A stretch of DNA of 64,000 nucleotides from Capsicum annuum (GCF_002878395.1 NW_025857422.1:1-64000), one strand, 5' to 3'. Shown: positions 1 through 12,447, numbered from the stretch's first letter. Translations and numbers: made by a program. Notes: generated by a model from the sequence alone, not told the origin.

Positions 1-1203
1 AGACACTAATTCAAATTCCTTATTTCATAAAGGAATACAAACCATACTTTGTTCATCTTCATGTTCTATCTCCTATTCTTTCTCCTGAGATCGAAAGGTA
101 GACAATTAATATATTTTAAGGGTTGTGAATCCTCAAAATAGTTAATTCAAAGATAAAAAAACAACCAATAATGATACACAAAGTTAAACGAACTTAATTC
201 AAAACAATAGTACTCATGTCTTTGGCTTTAACCTCGGAAAAGGGCATTTAGCCACGCATAGTCATAATTGTAATTACAATAGTGTAATTAATGACAAAAA
301 ACATGAATGAACTAAATAAAACAATAAAAACCTTAATATGAAGTTGTAGAAGCCCCTTGATCTCCAAAATATGCTCAACATATCTATAAAAAAGTGATAT
401 AACATGTATTTATAGTATAGGAGTAAGCCAAGTCCGTGTTGGAATTGAATTGCAGCATTTTGTAAGCACGGGAATTGAGGGGGAACCGCCCTGGTTTGAG
501 CCCCACTTAAGGTAAGGCATCTCCCTAGCTAGAGTGACACTCCAAGAAAGGCTTCGCCCTACCCATATCCCTGCTCCAGGTAGGGCGTCGCCTCCATATC
601 TCCTTAAACCTTTGGAATTTGTTCTCCGAATTTTGGTTAAGTGTTGAGTCTCCCATCTTAGTCCCTTGTCTTATTCTGTATTTCCCATGGATTTCCAGCC
701 TTTTTAAGATTAAAATATCATCATATTAATCTCCAAAAGCATACTACACAATTACACACCACGAATTAGGAGACAAATACAACACACTACGCATAACGAT
801 GAATCAAAACAAGAGCTAAACTACCCTAGTCGAATTGATCATTCACTTATTGTTCCAGCTTACACTTAAATCATATTGAAATTTTCTCACTTACAAAAAG
901 TTATTCCACTCACAATCATACATTTAAACCATAAGGAACTCATTAAATACACTAGAATCCATTGGGATAAAATAGACAAGCAACTTGCTCAAGCTACTAA
1001 CACTAGTTTTCCGGGTTGAACTCTAAATGAATTTTTAGGTACAAACTTAGTTGGAATTCACTTTAAACATTGTAAACACATGATTTCACACATTTATGCA
1101 CATTCATCTCATTATCAGCCCATGTAGCATACGAATTATCCTCAAAACAAGGCTAAAAAGACTAGAATAGTGATGCTAGAATGCATAAATACACCCAAGA
1201 TCA
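1..1203 (-). repeat. LTR of family F (copy F'), inverted and cut by the window edge
   Basis: The stretch is the reverse complement of 4229 to about 5418, the plus-strand F LTR; the start of the window matches the complement of 5400-5418, and 1141-1203 matches the complement of 4229-4290. On the minus strand it starts TGATCTTGGGTGT at 1203, against TGATGTTGGGTGT in F. A TATAAATA box lies on the minus strand at 407-414. A GC-rich block with GGCGTCGCC-like words lies at about 470-600. The LTR continues left of the window, so it is not known whether this is a solo LTR or the 5' end of a longer element. There is no coding potential. Confidence 0.85.
407..414 (-). promoter_or_regulatory. TATA box of LTR F'
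   Basis: TATAAATA on the minus strand, at the position equivalent to the TATA box at 5013-5020 in the F copy. Confidence 0.5.
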
Positions 1204-2334
1204 GTGAGCGTAGTCGTTTAACTCTCATGTAGACTTGTATCATCTAGAACTTTCCTCGTTAGTATTTCAAGGCTAATTGTGATTATGCTTGGTTGGTGAA
1301 GTGATCTTAGGCCTTTTTTTGTGAACATAGGAACCCACTTTATCCTAAATAGCCACCCATAAATAGAATAGCATCCTTAGTTACCCATTTTGAGCCCAAG
1401 CCTTTCTTTGACAACCACATTAAAAGCCTTGAACCATTTAAAGTTTATCCCTCTTTTGAACCCTACCCTTCTTGAACTTAAAAAAATCGAACTTGAGGAC
1501 AAATGCCTAAGTTAGGGGTAGCATGTCTTGAAAGATGTCACCTTGGGCCATGATATTGTAATTAGATGCCTAAAAAGCTAAGAAAAGAGGGAAATTTAAA
1601 AAGGAAGGAATCATAAAAATAAGGAATAGCATAGATTGTAAAAAGAAATAGCTGATTATAAAATGCTTTAAAAGAGATATGTGAATCAAGGTAGAAAAAG
1701 TAGGCATGTGTGAATTTTGAAACAAATGAAGTGGACCATGGTCCAAATTTTGTTTGACTAGGGTGGTGTAGATTTTAAAGGAGGGTGTAGTCACTTCATT
1801 CCCAAATGACACCATGCCTTTTCCCTGATCCTATATTACAAGCTTGGAAAGTCCTTCGATATCACCAATCAAGTGTATTCATATTAGTGGTGATTGAAGA
1901 TAATGACAAGCATATGGTATGATACTCATTTGCATTAAGATATTATTCGTGAGAGTGAGTATTTTCACTCAAATCCCTCGTTTCATAATAGATAATTTCA
2001 TGTGTGGGATTTCCCTTTTTTAAGGAGGCATGTAGACTAATTGAGGCGGGTGAAATTGTTATCTTCCAAAAATGATGCCAAGGAGTAAAGTTGAGTCATT
2101 ATCAATGGAGAGTCACTTTAAGATAGTCAGTGATTGTTGAATTGTTGTTCTTTAAAGTCTTTTGCATCTTTAAAATTATGCTTTATGTTGAGGGGAGTTA
2201 TGAGAATGGATTTTCCCATGCTTGAGAGCTATTTGTTGGTATTAATCAAGTTTGAAGTCATTATAATCATTTGGTCGTATAAATGGTATTTAATATGAAT
2301 AGACTCATTCAGTAAAAAGTAGTGTTTCTTGAGG
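1204..2334 (+). other. Non-coding 3' internal region of element C
   Basis: About 1.1 kb without credible coding sequence; short ORFs here have no recognisable domain. Its layout resembles the tail of element D (about 51130-52710). At 1492-1520 it carries a polypurine-like motif, GAGGACAAATGCCTAAGTTA followed by a G run, nearly the same as one at 51921-51946 in D. The end at 2320-2339 (TTTCTTGAGGACAAG) is the start of the true polypurine tract of C, cut by the insertion of element A. Confidence 0.6.
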
Positions 2335-2339
2335 ACAAG
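2335..2339. repeat. Left target-site duplication of element A
   Basis: ACAAG, identical to 23977-23981 on the other side of element A. Confidence 0.85.
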
Positions 2340-4228
2340 TAACGCAGCCCGAATCGGGGCCTTGTTGTAATGGGTATCCCAAGTCCAACTAGGACCAAGG
2401 GCCGCCCCCTTAACCCAACCCAACCACCTTATACACCCTTGGATGAGCTAAATTTTAAGCATATAACAAAATTATGCAATGCTCTCATGAAGACTCTGGT
2501 CCATACCAAACCAACCATCCATACCATACCAAACCATTTAGAAATTATCAAACATAATATGATAATCAAACCCAAAATGTAACACGATGGAAAAACCAAC
2601 AATATCATCCAATAATATCAGCCTCAACACCAATGCCAATGCTAACGCTGATACCAATATCGATCCTGCCCATACTAACCCCTAGAAGTACCACAAAGCC
2701 TCTATCCAAAAGAATACAAACATTCGGTTGGGATATGCCCCCAACCATGGCCAAATACAATATCTAGAAAGAAACTAAAAAGTCTAAGAATGTCCAACAT
2801 AAACTGATGCCTTTCAAAAGGATGGAAGCTTACAACTTCAGTCCAATAAGTTGTCCCCAAATCAAGCACTATTAAGGATGAGTCAAACGGCTGGTTCCTG
2901 CATAGCATGGTTATACAGCCGCCAGTAGACAGGTTAGTGGGTAAGATCTAGCATGAAACTCGGGATAAGGATAAAGTAATACCAGTTATCAAAACCAAGT
3001 GAAAACCATCCAATGCAAACAACCATACATATATATATATAAGTGCTGGGAAAAGGGATCGGGTTTAGAATATCATTAAAACCTTTACCTGGGTTGTGCA
3101 GCTTAGCCGTCCTACCCCCCATGGTCCATATGGGTTCAGATCCCCCTACTAAAATGGTCCCAGTACGTATATTCGCATGACCAGGCAATATCCGTGGGAT
3201 GACTAGTACATGTCTCCAATATAAATGTCACACTCGCACGTGGCCATCGAAGACCCCTCATATCAGCAAATATGAGTTTTCAGTTTTAATCCCCCTAGGA
3301 CCTCCATCTTCCATGGATTAGCTTCAACTTCCCACTATTAATGGCCAACTTAAAACCAAGTCCAAACAATCCAATTATCTATTTATTAACCAAGGCTATT
3401 CAATAAACAAGTGGTATTGTCATACCACTATACTTTTATTCATTATCTATAGCCAAACCATTTAGATTTAAGGGGACATTCAAGTGCCCTATAATTAGCC
3501 CTATTAAACCTCTTGGGAGACTAACATGTTATCCATAAGCATAACCAATTAGCCGTAAGCCTTTTTAAGTCATCTAAAAACATTTAAGATTTCATGCATA
3601 AGCCGAAAACAAGCAAGAGTTCCATTAAAATAAGCTAATGCAATGAACTTATCTTTATAGTCATTTTATCAAACATCTTGGTAGCATTATATAACCAAAG
3701 CCAAATTCCACCATTAATGCATAGAAAACATAATTAAAACCATAGAAAATAATAACTAAGCACTTAACATCAAAACCCCCAAATCAATAGTTGAAAGACA
3801 TAATTATACAAGAGAACAACCATGAAATCAACCATGTAACCATGACTTTTATTGAAATTAAAATTAGGGAAGAGAATCGTGCCTTATACTAAGAAGATTG
3901 ATGGAAAGAATTCACCAAGAGAAGCCGCAAAGTAATCCCTTAGTTAAAACCCTATCTCTTTGCCCCAAATGTTCTTGAGAGAAATATGATATGTTTAGAA
4001 AGAGTTTGTAAGTTCTTAAGAGTAAAATAATAGGGTAAATAACCTCCTAAGTGTATTAGAAGTCATGGGTCCTTATTAGGGTAAGTATGGAAATATCCAA
4101 AGTACCCCCACTTAAATATAATAAAAACCCGACATAGGGTCATGATTGACCTCCTTACGAGTCTTAACCTCCCTTATGATTGATACCCACCCAATCGTAA
4201 CCTATCCTCAACCATGGATCAGACACTG

Positions 4229-5857
4229 TGATGTTGGGTGTAGTTATGCATTCTAGTGCCACTATTCTATCCTTTTAGCCTTATTTTGAGGATGATTCGC
4301 ATGCTATATGGGTTAATAATGAGATAAATGTGAATCAAAGTGTTAAATCATGTGTTTATAATGTTCAAATAGAATTCCAAACAAGTTTGTACTTAGTTAA
4401 GTCATTTAGAGTTTAACCTGGAAAACTAGTGTTACAAGCTTGAGCTAGGTGTTTGTCTTGTTGGTCTCGGTTGATTCTAGTGTGTTTAATGAGTTTCTTA
4501 AGGTTTAAATGTGTGATTATTAGTGGAATAACTTGTTGGGAATGCAAAAAGTTCAATTTTATTAATATTCGGAATATAAAGCTAAAGATCAATGCAAACT
4601 AGCATAGCTTAGCTCGTGTTTTGATTGGTTATTATGGATGTAGTGTTGTTTAAATTTCTAATTTGTATGGTGTGATTATGTAGGATGCTTTGGGAGATGA
4701 ATATGATGATATTTTGATGTTGAAAAGACTATAAATCCATGGGAAAGACACCATAAGACAAGGAACTAAGAGGGGAGACTCAACACTTAGCCAAAATCTG
4801 AGAGACAACTTCCAGAGAGCCAAGGCGATTTAGAGGCGACGCCTTAGCCATAGTGGGGCTATAGGTGGGGCAAATCCCTGCCTGGATCAGGTATCTAGGT
4901 AATTCCACTCCCTTTATGGAGCGGTGATCAATATAGGGTAGCGCCTTCTCCACTCCCAGGCTGATTAACTGAACGTTTCCAACTCCTTCACGGGTTTGGC
5001 TTATCATAGGGTTATAAATACATGTAGTATCATGTTTTTACTTATCTTTGAACATGATTTGGAGAGAAAGGGGATGATACAACTTCATAATTATATTTTT
5101 ATTATTTTAATTTATTTCATGCATATTTTTAGTTGTTACACCTTGTGATTATGATTATGACTATGCGTGGCTAAACGTCTTTTTTCGTGGTTGAAGCTAA
5201 GACCATGAGTACTATTGTTTTAAATTGAATTCATTTAACGTTGTTTATCATTATTTGTTGTGTGTTCATGTTTGATTTAACTAGTTTAGTGATTATCGAC
5301 CCTTAGAATACATACATGGTCTACCTGTTGACCTTGGGAGAGGGAATAGGGATAGAATAAGGAGATGAGCAAAGTATAGTTTGTATTCATTTATGAAATA
5401 AGGAATTCGAATTAGTGTCTAAGACAGGGATGTACTTAGATACCTTAGTTGATTCACCCATAGGATGATAGCTTAAAGAATTTAAGTGGACTATTACATC
5501 GCTGCTCAACGATGTAGTTATAAGGTTCAACTTAGGTAAAGGATTAGAGGTCGGGAGACCATGATCATGTAATTAACCCTACGAATCTACAACTAAGATA
5601 AGCAAGTTAACAAATGAAGTTCAACAACATAGTATGATTATTCAAAGTGCTTTAACCCTGGGTTTTCTCCTATTGATTGTTTCAAGATCTTTATATTACG
5701 CATTGTTTACTTTTCTCTATTTATAAGTTCCAAACTCTCTTTTTGGTTATGCTTACATCAACCGAATCTAAATTGTGAACTAAAATAGAATTGTTGTCGA
5801 ATCAAGTCTCTGTGGTATCGATACTTGTCTTTCATTTGGCCACTGTACTACTTGATT
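4229..5857 (+). repeat. Solo LTR F inside the 3' LTR of element A
   Basis: A 1.6 kb block is absent from the equivalent place in the other A LTR (near 23665). The left boundary is secure: host sequence stops at 4228 and the family start TGATGTTGGG follows, as in F'. The right boundary is less sure. Alignment to the uninterrupted host places the duplication at 5858-5862 (TACTA against CACTG at 4224-4228, two transitions); a perfect CACTG at 5841-5845 is an alternative. It holds a TATAAATA box (5013-5020) and a GC-rich block with GGCGACGCC words (about 4810-5000). No internal coding sequence is present, as expected after LTR-LTR recombination. Confidence 0.82.
5013..5020 (+). promoter_or_regulatory. 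TATA box of LTR F
   Basis: TATAAATA, conserved in the inverted copy F' at 407-414. Confidence 0.5.
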
Positions 5858-6175
5858 TACTATCCAGTATACGACTCATCCACTTAAGTCGTAACCTCAA
5901 CATACGATCCGTATCTATGGAAGAATGTAACACCAGGAGGATCAAACACTGTCCACCTTACGAGTCACCTATATGACTCGTACCCAACCATATGACATTC
6001 ACCCCTAAGTCGTATCCATTCCAGTGACCAAAACCATCCCACCAACTAACACTAGTCAGTTTGCAACCGGATTTAACCAATCGTACCCCAGCATAAGGAT
6101 CGTACCATGAGTTGTATTCGGTCCGAAGAATGGGATTCTAGGAAATTTTCTGAAGGTCCAAACCTGGGATGGTTC

Positions 6176-6197
6176 AGTCTCCGCCACTAGGAACATT
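6176..6197 (-). other. Polypurine tract of element A
   Basis: On the minus strand GATGAATGTTCC and then the purine-rich AGTGGCGGAGAC run directly into the LTR start TGAACC. The same arrangement precedes the 3' LTRs of B and G. It would prime plus-strand DNA synthesis; two non-purines break the run. Confidence 0.7.
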
Positions 6198-6369
6198 CAT
6201 CTCGGGATGAAGAATAACTTAGGGGTAACCACACACAGAGTCATTTGCATTATCAAACATTCCTTTTACAAAGTCTTAAAACAAAGAGGTAAAGATGTTA
6301 ATATTTACTTTAACAAACTCATAAAATAAAGATTTGTTCAAGACACATACCTTCCGTATGAATATCGGG

Positions 6370-6800
6370 AGCAAAAAATAAGAGTGGATACTTGGACTTC
6401 ATGTCCTCCTCTGTTTCCCACGTGGACTCTTCCACCTTGTGGTTCTGCTATAGAACCTTAACCAAAGCCTCATCCTTGGTCTACAACCGATGAACCTACC
6501 TATCCAATATCTCAACCGGTACCTCTTCATAAGATAGAAAATTCGAGATACCCAAACCCTCCAAAAGAACAATTGAAGACGGATCACCAACACACTTTCT
6601 CAACAAAAAAACATAAAATACCAGATGAACCAAACTTAAGCTAGATGGAAACTCCAACTCATACATAACATTGCCCACCCTCCGAAAATCTCACAAGGAC
6701 CACTGTACCAAGGACTGAGCTTTCCCTTTTTGCAAAACTGCACTACTCCCTCATAGGAGATGTCATAAGGAAAATATTTTGCCCAACTACAAACGCCAAG
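6370..6800 (-). pseudogene. Integrase C-terminus and chromodomain of element A (broken)
   Basis: Minus-strand fragments match the end of chromovirus integrase: a segment with ELEFPSSLSLVHLVFYVFLL (6496-6678), then YEEVPVEILDR at about 6510-6550, then in another frame the chromodomain end with a STWETEEDM-like stretch at about 6400-6430. Chromodomains bind histone marks and guide integration. The reading frame changes between the two halves and an in-frame stop follows EILDR, so no full domain can be made. It follows the integrase core in the same transcript. Identification is by motif memory only. Confidence 0.7.
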
Positions 6801-7929
6801 TCTCTATGCCTAACATCCTCATAGGACTTTTGAAAACTCTGGGCAGACTTGAGCCTATCCCGAATCACCTTCACCTTTTCAATATCTTGTCAAACCAAAT
6901 CCGGTCCAAGCAAATCAGCCTCGCCAAGCTCAAACCAACCAATAGGATATCTACACCTCCTACCATACAATGCCTCAAAAGGAGCCATACCAATACTCTT
7001 ATGATAGCTATTGATGTAAGAAAACTATACCAAAGGTAGATACTCTACCCAACTAACACCATAATCAATCACATAGGCTCGAAGAATATCTTCCAATGTC
7101 TGAATAGTTCTTTTTGCCTGGCCATCTAACTACGGATGGAAAGCAGTACTCAGACTTATATTAGTCCCCAACCCTTTCTGGAAAGACCGTTAGAAGTAGG
7201 ACGTAAACTGCATACTGCAATCAAAAATAATTGAAACAGGCACCCCACGTAGTTTCACAATCTTTTGAAGATAAAGCTTTGTATAATCCTCTGCCGAAAA
7301 GTTAGTCTGCACAGGCAAGAAATGCGCAGACTTTGTTATCCTCTCCACGATGACTCAAATTGAATCAAATTGGTTTTGAGACTGAGGAATATTGGTAACG
7401 AAATCCATATTAATGTCCTCCCACTTCCATTCAGGCAACTCAATCTCTTAATACAACCCACCAGGCCTCATGTCCTCAACCTTAACTTGTTGATACACCA
7501 TGCACTTGACACAAAATCAACCATGTCCCACTTTATGCCAATCCACTAATAGATCTCCTTCAGATCATGGTATATCTTAGTAGAACGAGGATGAACAACA
7601 CAGTGTGACTCATACGCCTCAGCCAATATTCTTTGCCGTAAACTGTCTACATTCAGAACACACAACCTCCCTTGGTACCACAAAGTACCATTACTGCTAA
7701 ACTCAAAATCCGCCACCTTTTTCTCACTAATGCTACCCTTGGTTTTTTTCAAGGTAGAATCCAACACTTTTTTCTCCTTAGTCTCTACACCAAGAGATGA
7801 TCTAACTACTTCTTGCCCCATCACACCACCATCCTTGGAGACCAAGAGATAAACCCAAAGATTTGTTAAACGGTGAATATCCTTCACTAATTCTCGCTTC
7901 TTTTCTTCCACATAAGCCAAACTATCCAT
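6800..7929 (-). pseudogene. Integrase zinc-binding and core region of element A (broken)
   Basis: Gypsy integrase inserts the DNA copy into the host. The N-terminal part is readable at 7546-7929 on the minus strand, with LWYQGRLCVLNVDSLRQRIL and a histidine-containing HCVVHPRSTKIYHDLK stretch typical of the HHCC domain. The core follows at about 7040-7545 in several frames with stops. Near 6900-7000 a YGRRCRYPIGW-like stretch, characteristic of the core end in these elements, is readable. The acidic triad cannot be followed in one frame. The polyprotein context (RNase H upstream, chromodomain downstream) supports the call. Confidence 0.72.
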
Positions 7930-8474
7930 GGATAACCTGCTTAGAGCATCAGCAACTATATTATTTTACCTGGGGGGTAGTGAAGACTCATATCATAGTC
8001 CTTGAGAAGCTTAAAACATCTCATCTACCTATGATTAAGCTCTTTTTGCGAGAACACATACTGCAAACTCTTGTGATTAGAAAAGATATCCATGTGAACA
8101 CCATACAAATGATACCGCCATATTTTCAAAGCAAACACAATGGCCAGCAGCTCCAAATCATGAGTAGGATAGTTCCTCTTATGCACTTTCAATTACTTGG
8201 AAACATAGGCTATCACTTTTCCATGCTGAATTAACAAACAACCAAGACCAACCCGAGATGCATCACAATAAACCATGAACCCATTATTGACCTCTGGCAA
8301 AGTTAAAATTGGAGCCAAAGTCAACTTATCCTTCAACTTCTCAAAACTCCCCTCACATGCATCCGACCAAGAGAACTTAACCTGCTTCTGAGTTAACTTA
8401 GTCAAAAGAGTAGCTATCAAGGAAAAACTCTCCAGAAATAGCCTAAATACTTGGCTAAACCTAAAAAGCTCCAA
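7930..8474 (-). pseudogene. RNase H domain of element A (broken)
   Basis: At 8193-8474 the minus strand encodes the RT connection and start of RNase H: FSWSDACEGSFEKLKDKL, then VYCDASRVGLGCLLIQHGKV. The aspartate of CDAS, the first catalytic residue of the family, is kept. The C-terminal half at 7930-8190 is shifted and interrupted. RNase H removes the RNA template during reverse transcription. Confidence 0.75.
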
Positions 8475-9270
8475 ATATCAGATGGAGTGGCATATCTAGG
8501 CCATTTCTTCACCACAGACACCTTCTGTGGATCCACCATGATCCTTTCACAAGAAATGATATATGTCCCAAGAAATTCACAGCATTCAACCAAAACTCAT
8601 ACTTAGAGAACTTAGCATACAACTGTTGTTCTCTTAAGGTCTGGAACACTACACGGAGGAGATTAGCATGATCTACCTTACTATTTGAATACACCAAAAT
8701 ATCATCAATAAACACAATGACAAAGAGGTCTGAATACTGCCGAAACACCCTGTTTATGAAATCCATAAATGTTGTTGGGGCATTTGTCAATCCAAATGAC
8801 ATCACCAAACACTTATAATGCCCATTTCTAGTGCAAAAATCCATTTTATGGATATCCACCTCCCTAATGTTTAACTAATGGTACCCAAACCAAAGAACTA
8901 TCTTTGTAAAGAACTTGGCACCTTGTAACTAGTCAAATAGATCATCTATCTGAGGAAGAGGATATTTGTTCTTAATCGTTACTTTATTCAATTGCATGTA
9001 GTCGATGCACATATAAAGAGAACCATCCTTCTTGCTCATAAAAAACACCGGTGCACCCTATTGAGAAACACTAGGATGAATAAACCCTTTGTTTAGAAGA
9101 TCCTTAATTTGCTCTTTCAGTTTCCTTAACTCAGCCAGAGCCATTCTATATAGAGGAATAAAAATTGGAAGAGTGTTCAAAAGTAAATCAATACCAAACT
9201 CTATTTCCCTATTCAGAGAAACACTTGGAAGATCATCCGGAAAGACCTATGGAAACTTATTAACTACTGG
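8475..9270 (-). pseudogene. Reverse transcriptase of element A (broken)
   Basis: Minus-strand RT motifs appear in order: [40 protein letters not shown] and DDLFD at about 8930-9150, then [15 protein letters not shown] and the catalytic [12 protein letters not shown] within 8509-8859. The FIDD box at 8701-8712 is intact. Stops interrupt the stretch between the two blocks (for example after DDLFD). Several substitutions at normally conserved positions indicate long neutral decay. The enzyme copies element RNA in the cytoplasmic particle. Confidence 0.82.
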
Positions 9271-9299
9271 AACTGAATGCAATGAAGGACCTTCTGAGT

Positions 9300-9930
9300 T
9301 AGAATCTTTAACCCAAACCAAGTAATAAAGACAACTCTTATAGATCCACCTCTAAGCTCTAAGATAAGAAATAAACTTCCCCCTTGATGCTAAGGAACAA
9401 CCTTTCCATTTAATTTTCGACTTACTAAAAAACCTAAAGATGACCCTATGGGTTTGACATTCTAAAATTTCATAACAAGAATGCAACCAATCCATATCCA
9501 AGATTACATCAAAATCTACCATACCAAACTCAAACAGATCCGTCGAAGTTTGTCTACCACTCACAGACACCACACACCCACTATAGACCCATTTAACAAT
9601 GATCGGATCTCCTACTAGGGTAGAAATAGAAAATGAATCAAAAATTATCTTTGGATCAAAATAAAAAGATACAGTTATATAAGGAGTCATATGGGAAAGG
9701 GTAGAACCTGGATTAAGCAAATGATATACGTCATGAGAGAAAAGCTGTAACATACCAATAACAATATCAGGTGACGCCTCGGATTCCTAATGGGATACCA
9801 AAGCATAAAACCTATTATGACCAATACTGGAAGCAGGAGCAGTAATAGAAGAAAATGCTATACCACCGGGTGTAGGAACAGAAGATGAAGCCACTGGGAT
9901 CTTATTCGCCCCTGTAGCAACTTTGTTTAA
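9300..9930 (-). pseudogene. Aspartic protease region of element A, catalytic Asp lost
   Basis: The minus-strand frame at 9352-9753 carries the retropepsin region: VYHLLNPGSTLSHMTPYI, and later FDVILDMDWLHSCYEILE. The family active site is DPGS or DSGA; here it reads NPGS, so the catalytic aspartate is asparagine. The ILGMDWL motif is changed to ILDMDWL. The protease would cut the Gag-Pol polyprotein. The frame is open only over about 130 codons. Confidence 0.78.
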
Positions 9931-11077
9931 TGGACAGTCCCTGAGTCGATGGCCTACTTATCCATACTTGAAGAACTTATCCCTCCCTTCTCAAAGAATC
10001 CCCAATGAGGATGGCCACAAAATCGACAAGGACGATATAAAAAAACAGACTGGCCCCTTCTTGCCAGAGACTGGGCTTCCTAGGGCTAAAAATTGTCACC
10101 AACATGGTGAACCCTATCACCCTACTACTGTGGGTAAGGAGAACTAGAAGTAGAGAAGGAACCATAACTCCCTTACTTATTTTTCTTCCACTTCCTACTG
10201 TCTCAACCACCCAAAGACTTGGCACTTTTTTGATCAGAAAGCCTGCCCCACTTGCCCTGCCTATCTCCATATTTAGCCTGCCTTCTATTCTCATCCTCAA
10301 CCTACTACATATGGATAATCATCCTTGACATATCCATATCCTTCATGAGCAAAATAGTCTTCTTCTCCATAATGAGAACTATGTTCTGCGTAAAAGCAAC
10401 ATTCCTCATTCTCGACCTTGTATTAGCCACCAAATAAGGAGTATACCTTGATAACTGATGGAACTTCAAAGCGTACTCATTCAAAGACATTATCCCTAGC
10501 CTTAGGTTCACAAACTCCTCCATCTTAGCTTCCCTAAACTCTTTGGGAAAGAATCAATCCTTGAAGGCATTAGAAAATGCCTCTCATAAACCATCCTCTT
10601 CTATATAGCCCTTATCTCTGTCCCACTCCTCATACCATAGATAAGCAACCTTTTTGAGCTAATAAGCTACAAAGTTTACTCTTCCATATTAATAGACCTC
10701 ATTACCCAAAACATTTTCTCTATCTCATTAAGAAAGCCCTATGGGTCTTTCTCTACCTTCACTCTTATAAAAGTCAGAGGACCCATCTTCATAAACTGTC
10801 CAAGCCTAGTAGCCTCAGCAGAAACAATGCTAGCCACAGCCGGCTTGGCCTGAGTAGCAACCAATTAGGCAATAGAATGCATAGACTAATGAAACTCCAT
10901 ATTCTACACATTAACCTAAGGGACATAAGAAGCAGCGAGAGGAGTAAGAAGAACTCTAGTATAATTATGAATAGGACCATGAGATCAAAGATGAACACCA
11001 GGACTAGAACATACTCTCTCTGCATCACTTCTAAATGGGGAGGAAGAATTTCGTAGTATTTCAGATCTAGGAGGCAT
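9931..11077 (-). pseudogene. gag of element A (broken)
   Basis: The likely start is the minus-strand ATG at 11077-11075, opening with MPPRSEI, 196 bases after the primer site. Gag motifs continue down to 10305-10523, with LNEYALKFHQLSRYTPYLVA typical of the gag of this clade. The zinc knuckle lies at 9931-9977 but its first cysteines are lost and a stop is inside it; only GHRLRDCP remains. Several stops and frame changes separate the pieces. Gag would form the particle that packages element RNA. ORFs on the plus strand here are antisense shadows. Confidence 0.78.
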
Positions 11078-11272
11078 GATCTAAAAAATGGACAAACAAG
11101 GATTAGAGAAGATTCCAAGACTGAGAATTCAAGCTTTAAGAAAGCATACAAGAAAAGTGGAACATTCCTTAATATCTTACAGCCTCTTCCTAATGATTGT
11201 GGCGTGCTACACACCCCTAAAAGAAACTTTACTTGACATGACTTTATGGACTCTCGATTGACCATGAACTTA

Positions 11273-11286
11273 GGCTCTGATACCAA
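11273..11286 (-). other. Primer-binding site of element A (initiator tRNA-Met)
   Basis: The minus strand reads TTGGTATCAGAGCC, a perfect match to the complement of the 3' end of plant initiator tRNA-Met, five bases inside the 5' LTR. The leader before gag is 11078-11272. Confidence 0.9.
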
Positions 11287-11918
11287 CTTGATGTAACCCG
11301 AATTGGGGCCTTGTCGTAATGGGCATCCCAACTCCATCCAGGACCAGTGACCGCCCCTAAACCCAACCCAACCACCTTATACATCCTTGGATGAGCTGAA
11401 TTTCGAGCATATAATAAGATTGCAGAATGCTCTCATGAAGACTCTGGGATAGGGTCATAACCATGACCGACCAATTGAGTCTAACAATACCAAACCAACT
11501 ATCTATACAATACCAAACAATTTATAAAGTATCAAACATAATATGATAATCAAATCCAAAATGTAATATGATGGAACAACAAACAATATCATCTAATGAT
11601 GTTAACCCCAACACCAATATCAATTCTAAGGTCAACACAAATACAAATCCCACCCATTCTAACCCCCAAAAGTACCACAAAGCCTTTATAAAAAAATATT
11701 CAGTTAGGATATGCCCCCAACTATGGCCAAATCCAATATCTGGAAAGAAAGTAAAAGGTCTAAGAATATCCAACATGAAATGATTCCTTCCGAAAGGATG
11801 GAAGCTCACCACTTCAGTCTAATAAGTTGTCCTTGAATTAAGTACTATGAAGAAGGACTCAAACGGCTAGTTCCTGCATAGCATGGGTATACAGCCGCCA
11901 GTAGATGGGTTTGCAGAT

Positions 11919-11923
11919 AAGTA
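11919..11923. repeat. Left target-site duplication of element B
   Basis: AAGTA, against GAGCA at 22328-22332. Both differ by one transition from AAGCA. Confidence 0.6.
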
Positions 11924-12439
11924 TATAAAGACCCAAAATTTCCTCCCAGGACGTCACATGGTGCCTAAGGATGTAAGTATCCCCAAGCTAACCCTTTTAG
12001 CTTGTTTCTACTAACAACAATCATTTCAAGATTAAATAATTCATACACTAGCATAGTCATATAATATGAAAGAAAATACGGAGAAAATGCTCGGTCCAAA
12101 AGACCAAGAAATATCAGAAAACCTCAACACAACCACAATCTGATAACTAGTCTGACAAAGCCTCTTATAATCCATGAACTGGAGAGCCATTAGGACAGGT
12201 CCCCAACTGACTCAAAATGAACTGAAAATAATAACATAGTCTCTCAAATACTGAAATGTCTGACGATAGGTCCTCAAACCATGAGAACTCACCACTGTAC
12301 GGATATTGATAGAGGTACTCGGAAGTCACTGACGAGGCTAGGACTAATCACCTGAACCTACATTATAATACAATGTTGCAAATAGAAATATATGTGGATC
12401 AGCACTTGAGAATATACTAAGTATGTGGGGGTGCATGCA

Positions 12440-12447
12440 TTTATATA
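12440..12447 (-). promoter_or_regulatory. TATA box of the B 3' LTR
   Basis: TATATAAA on the minus strand, followed by TGCATGCACCCCCACATAC. It is conserved at 20259-20266 in the other LTR, and the downstream leader resembles that of element G. Confidence 0.6.

Larger units (their letters stand above)
2340..6175 (-). repeat. 3' LTR of element A (interrupted by F)
   Basis: The parts 2340-4228 and 5858-6175 align with the 5' LTR parts 11292-11923 and 22328-23976. The minus-strand start is TGAACCATCCC at 6175 and the end lies at 2340. Examples of matching blocks are 2340-2420 with 11292-11390, 2880-3000 with 11860-11920 and 22330-22385, and 5866-6175 with 23665-23976. The block near the minus-strand start (4140-4200 and 5866-6125) is rich in ACGAGTCGTA and ACGACTCGTA words. 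Net length without F is about 2.2 kb. ORFs inside it are not credible genes. Confidence 0.88.

Noticed and set aside
5841..5845. Perfect CACTG as the right target duplication of F
   Set aside because: It would leave 17 extra host bases relative to the other A LTR; the TACTA at 5858-5862 fits the host alignment without extra bases. Kept as an alternative.
10789..11337. Minus-strand ORF of 182 codons, mostly hydrophobic
   Set aside because: It overlaps the gag start of A in another frame and the primer-site leader and LTR end; composition explains the hydrophobic look.
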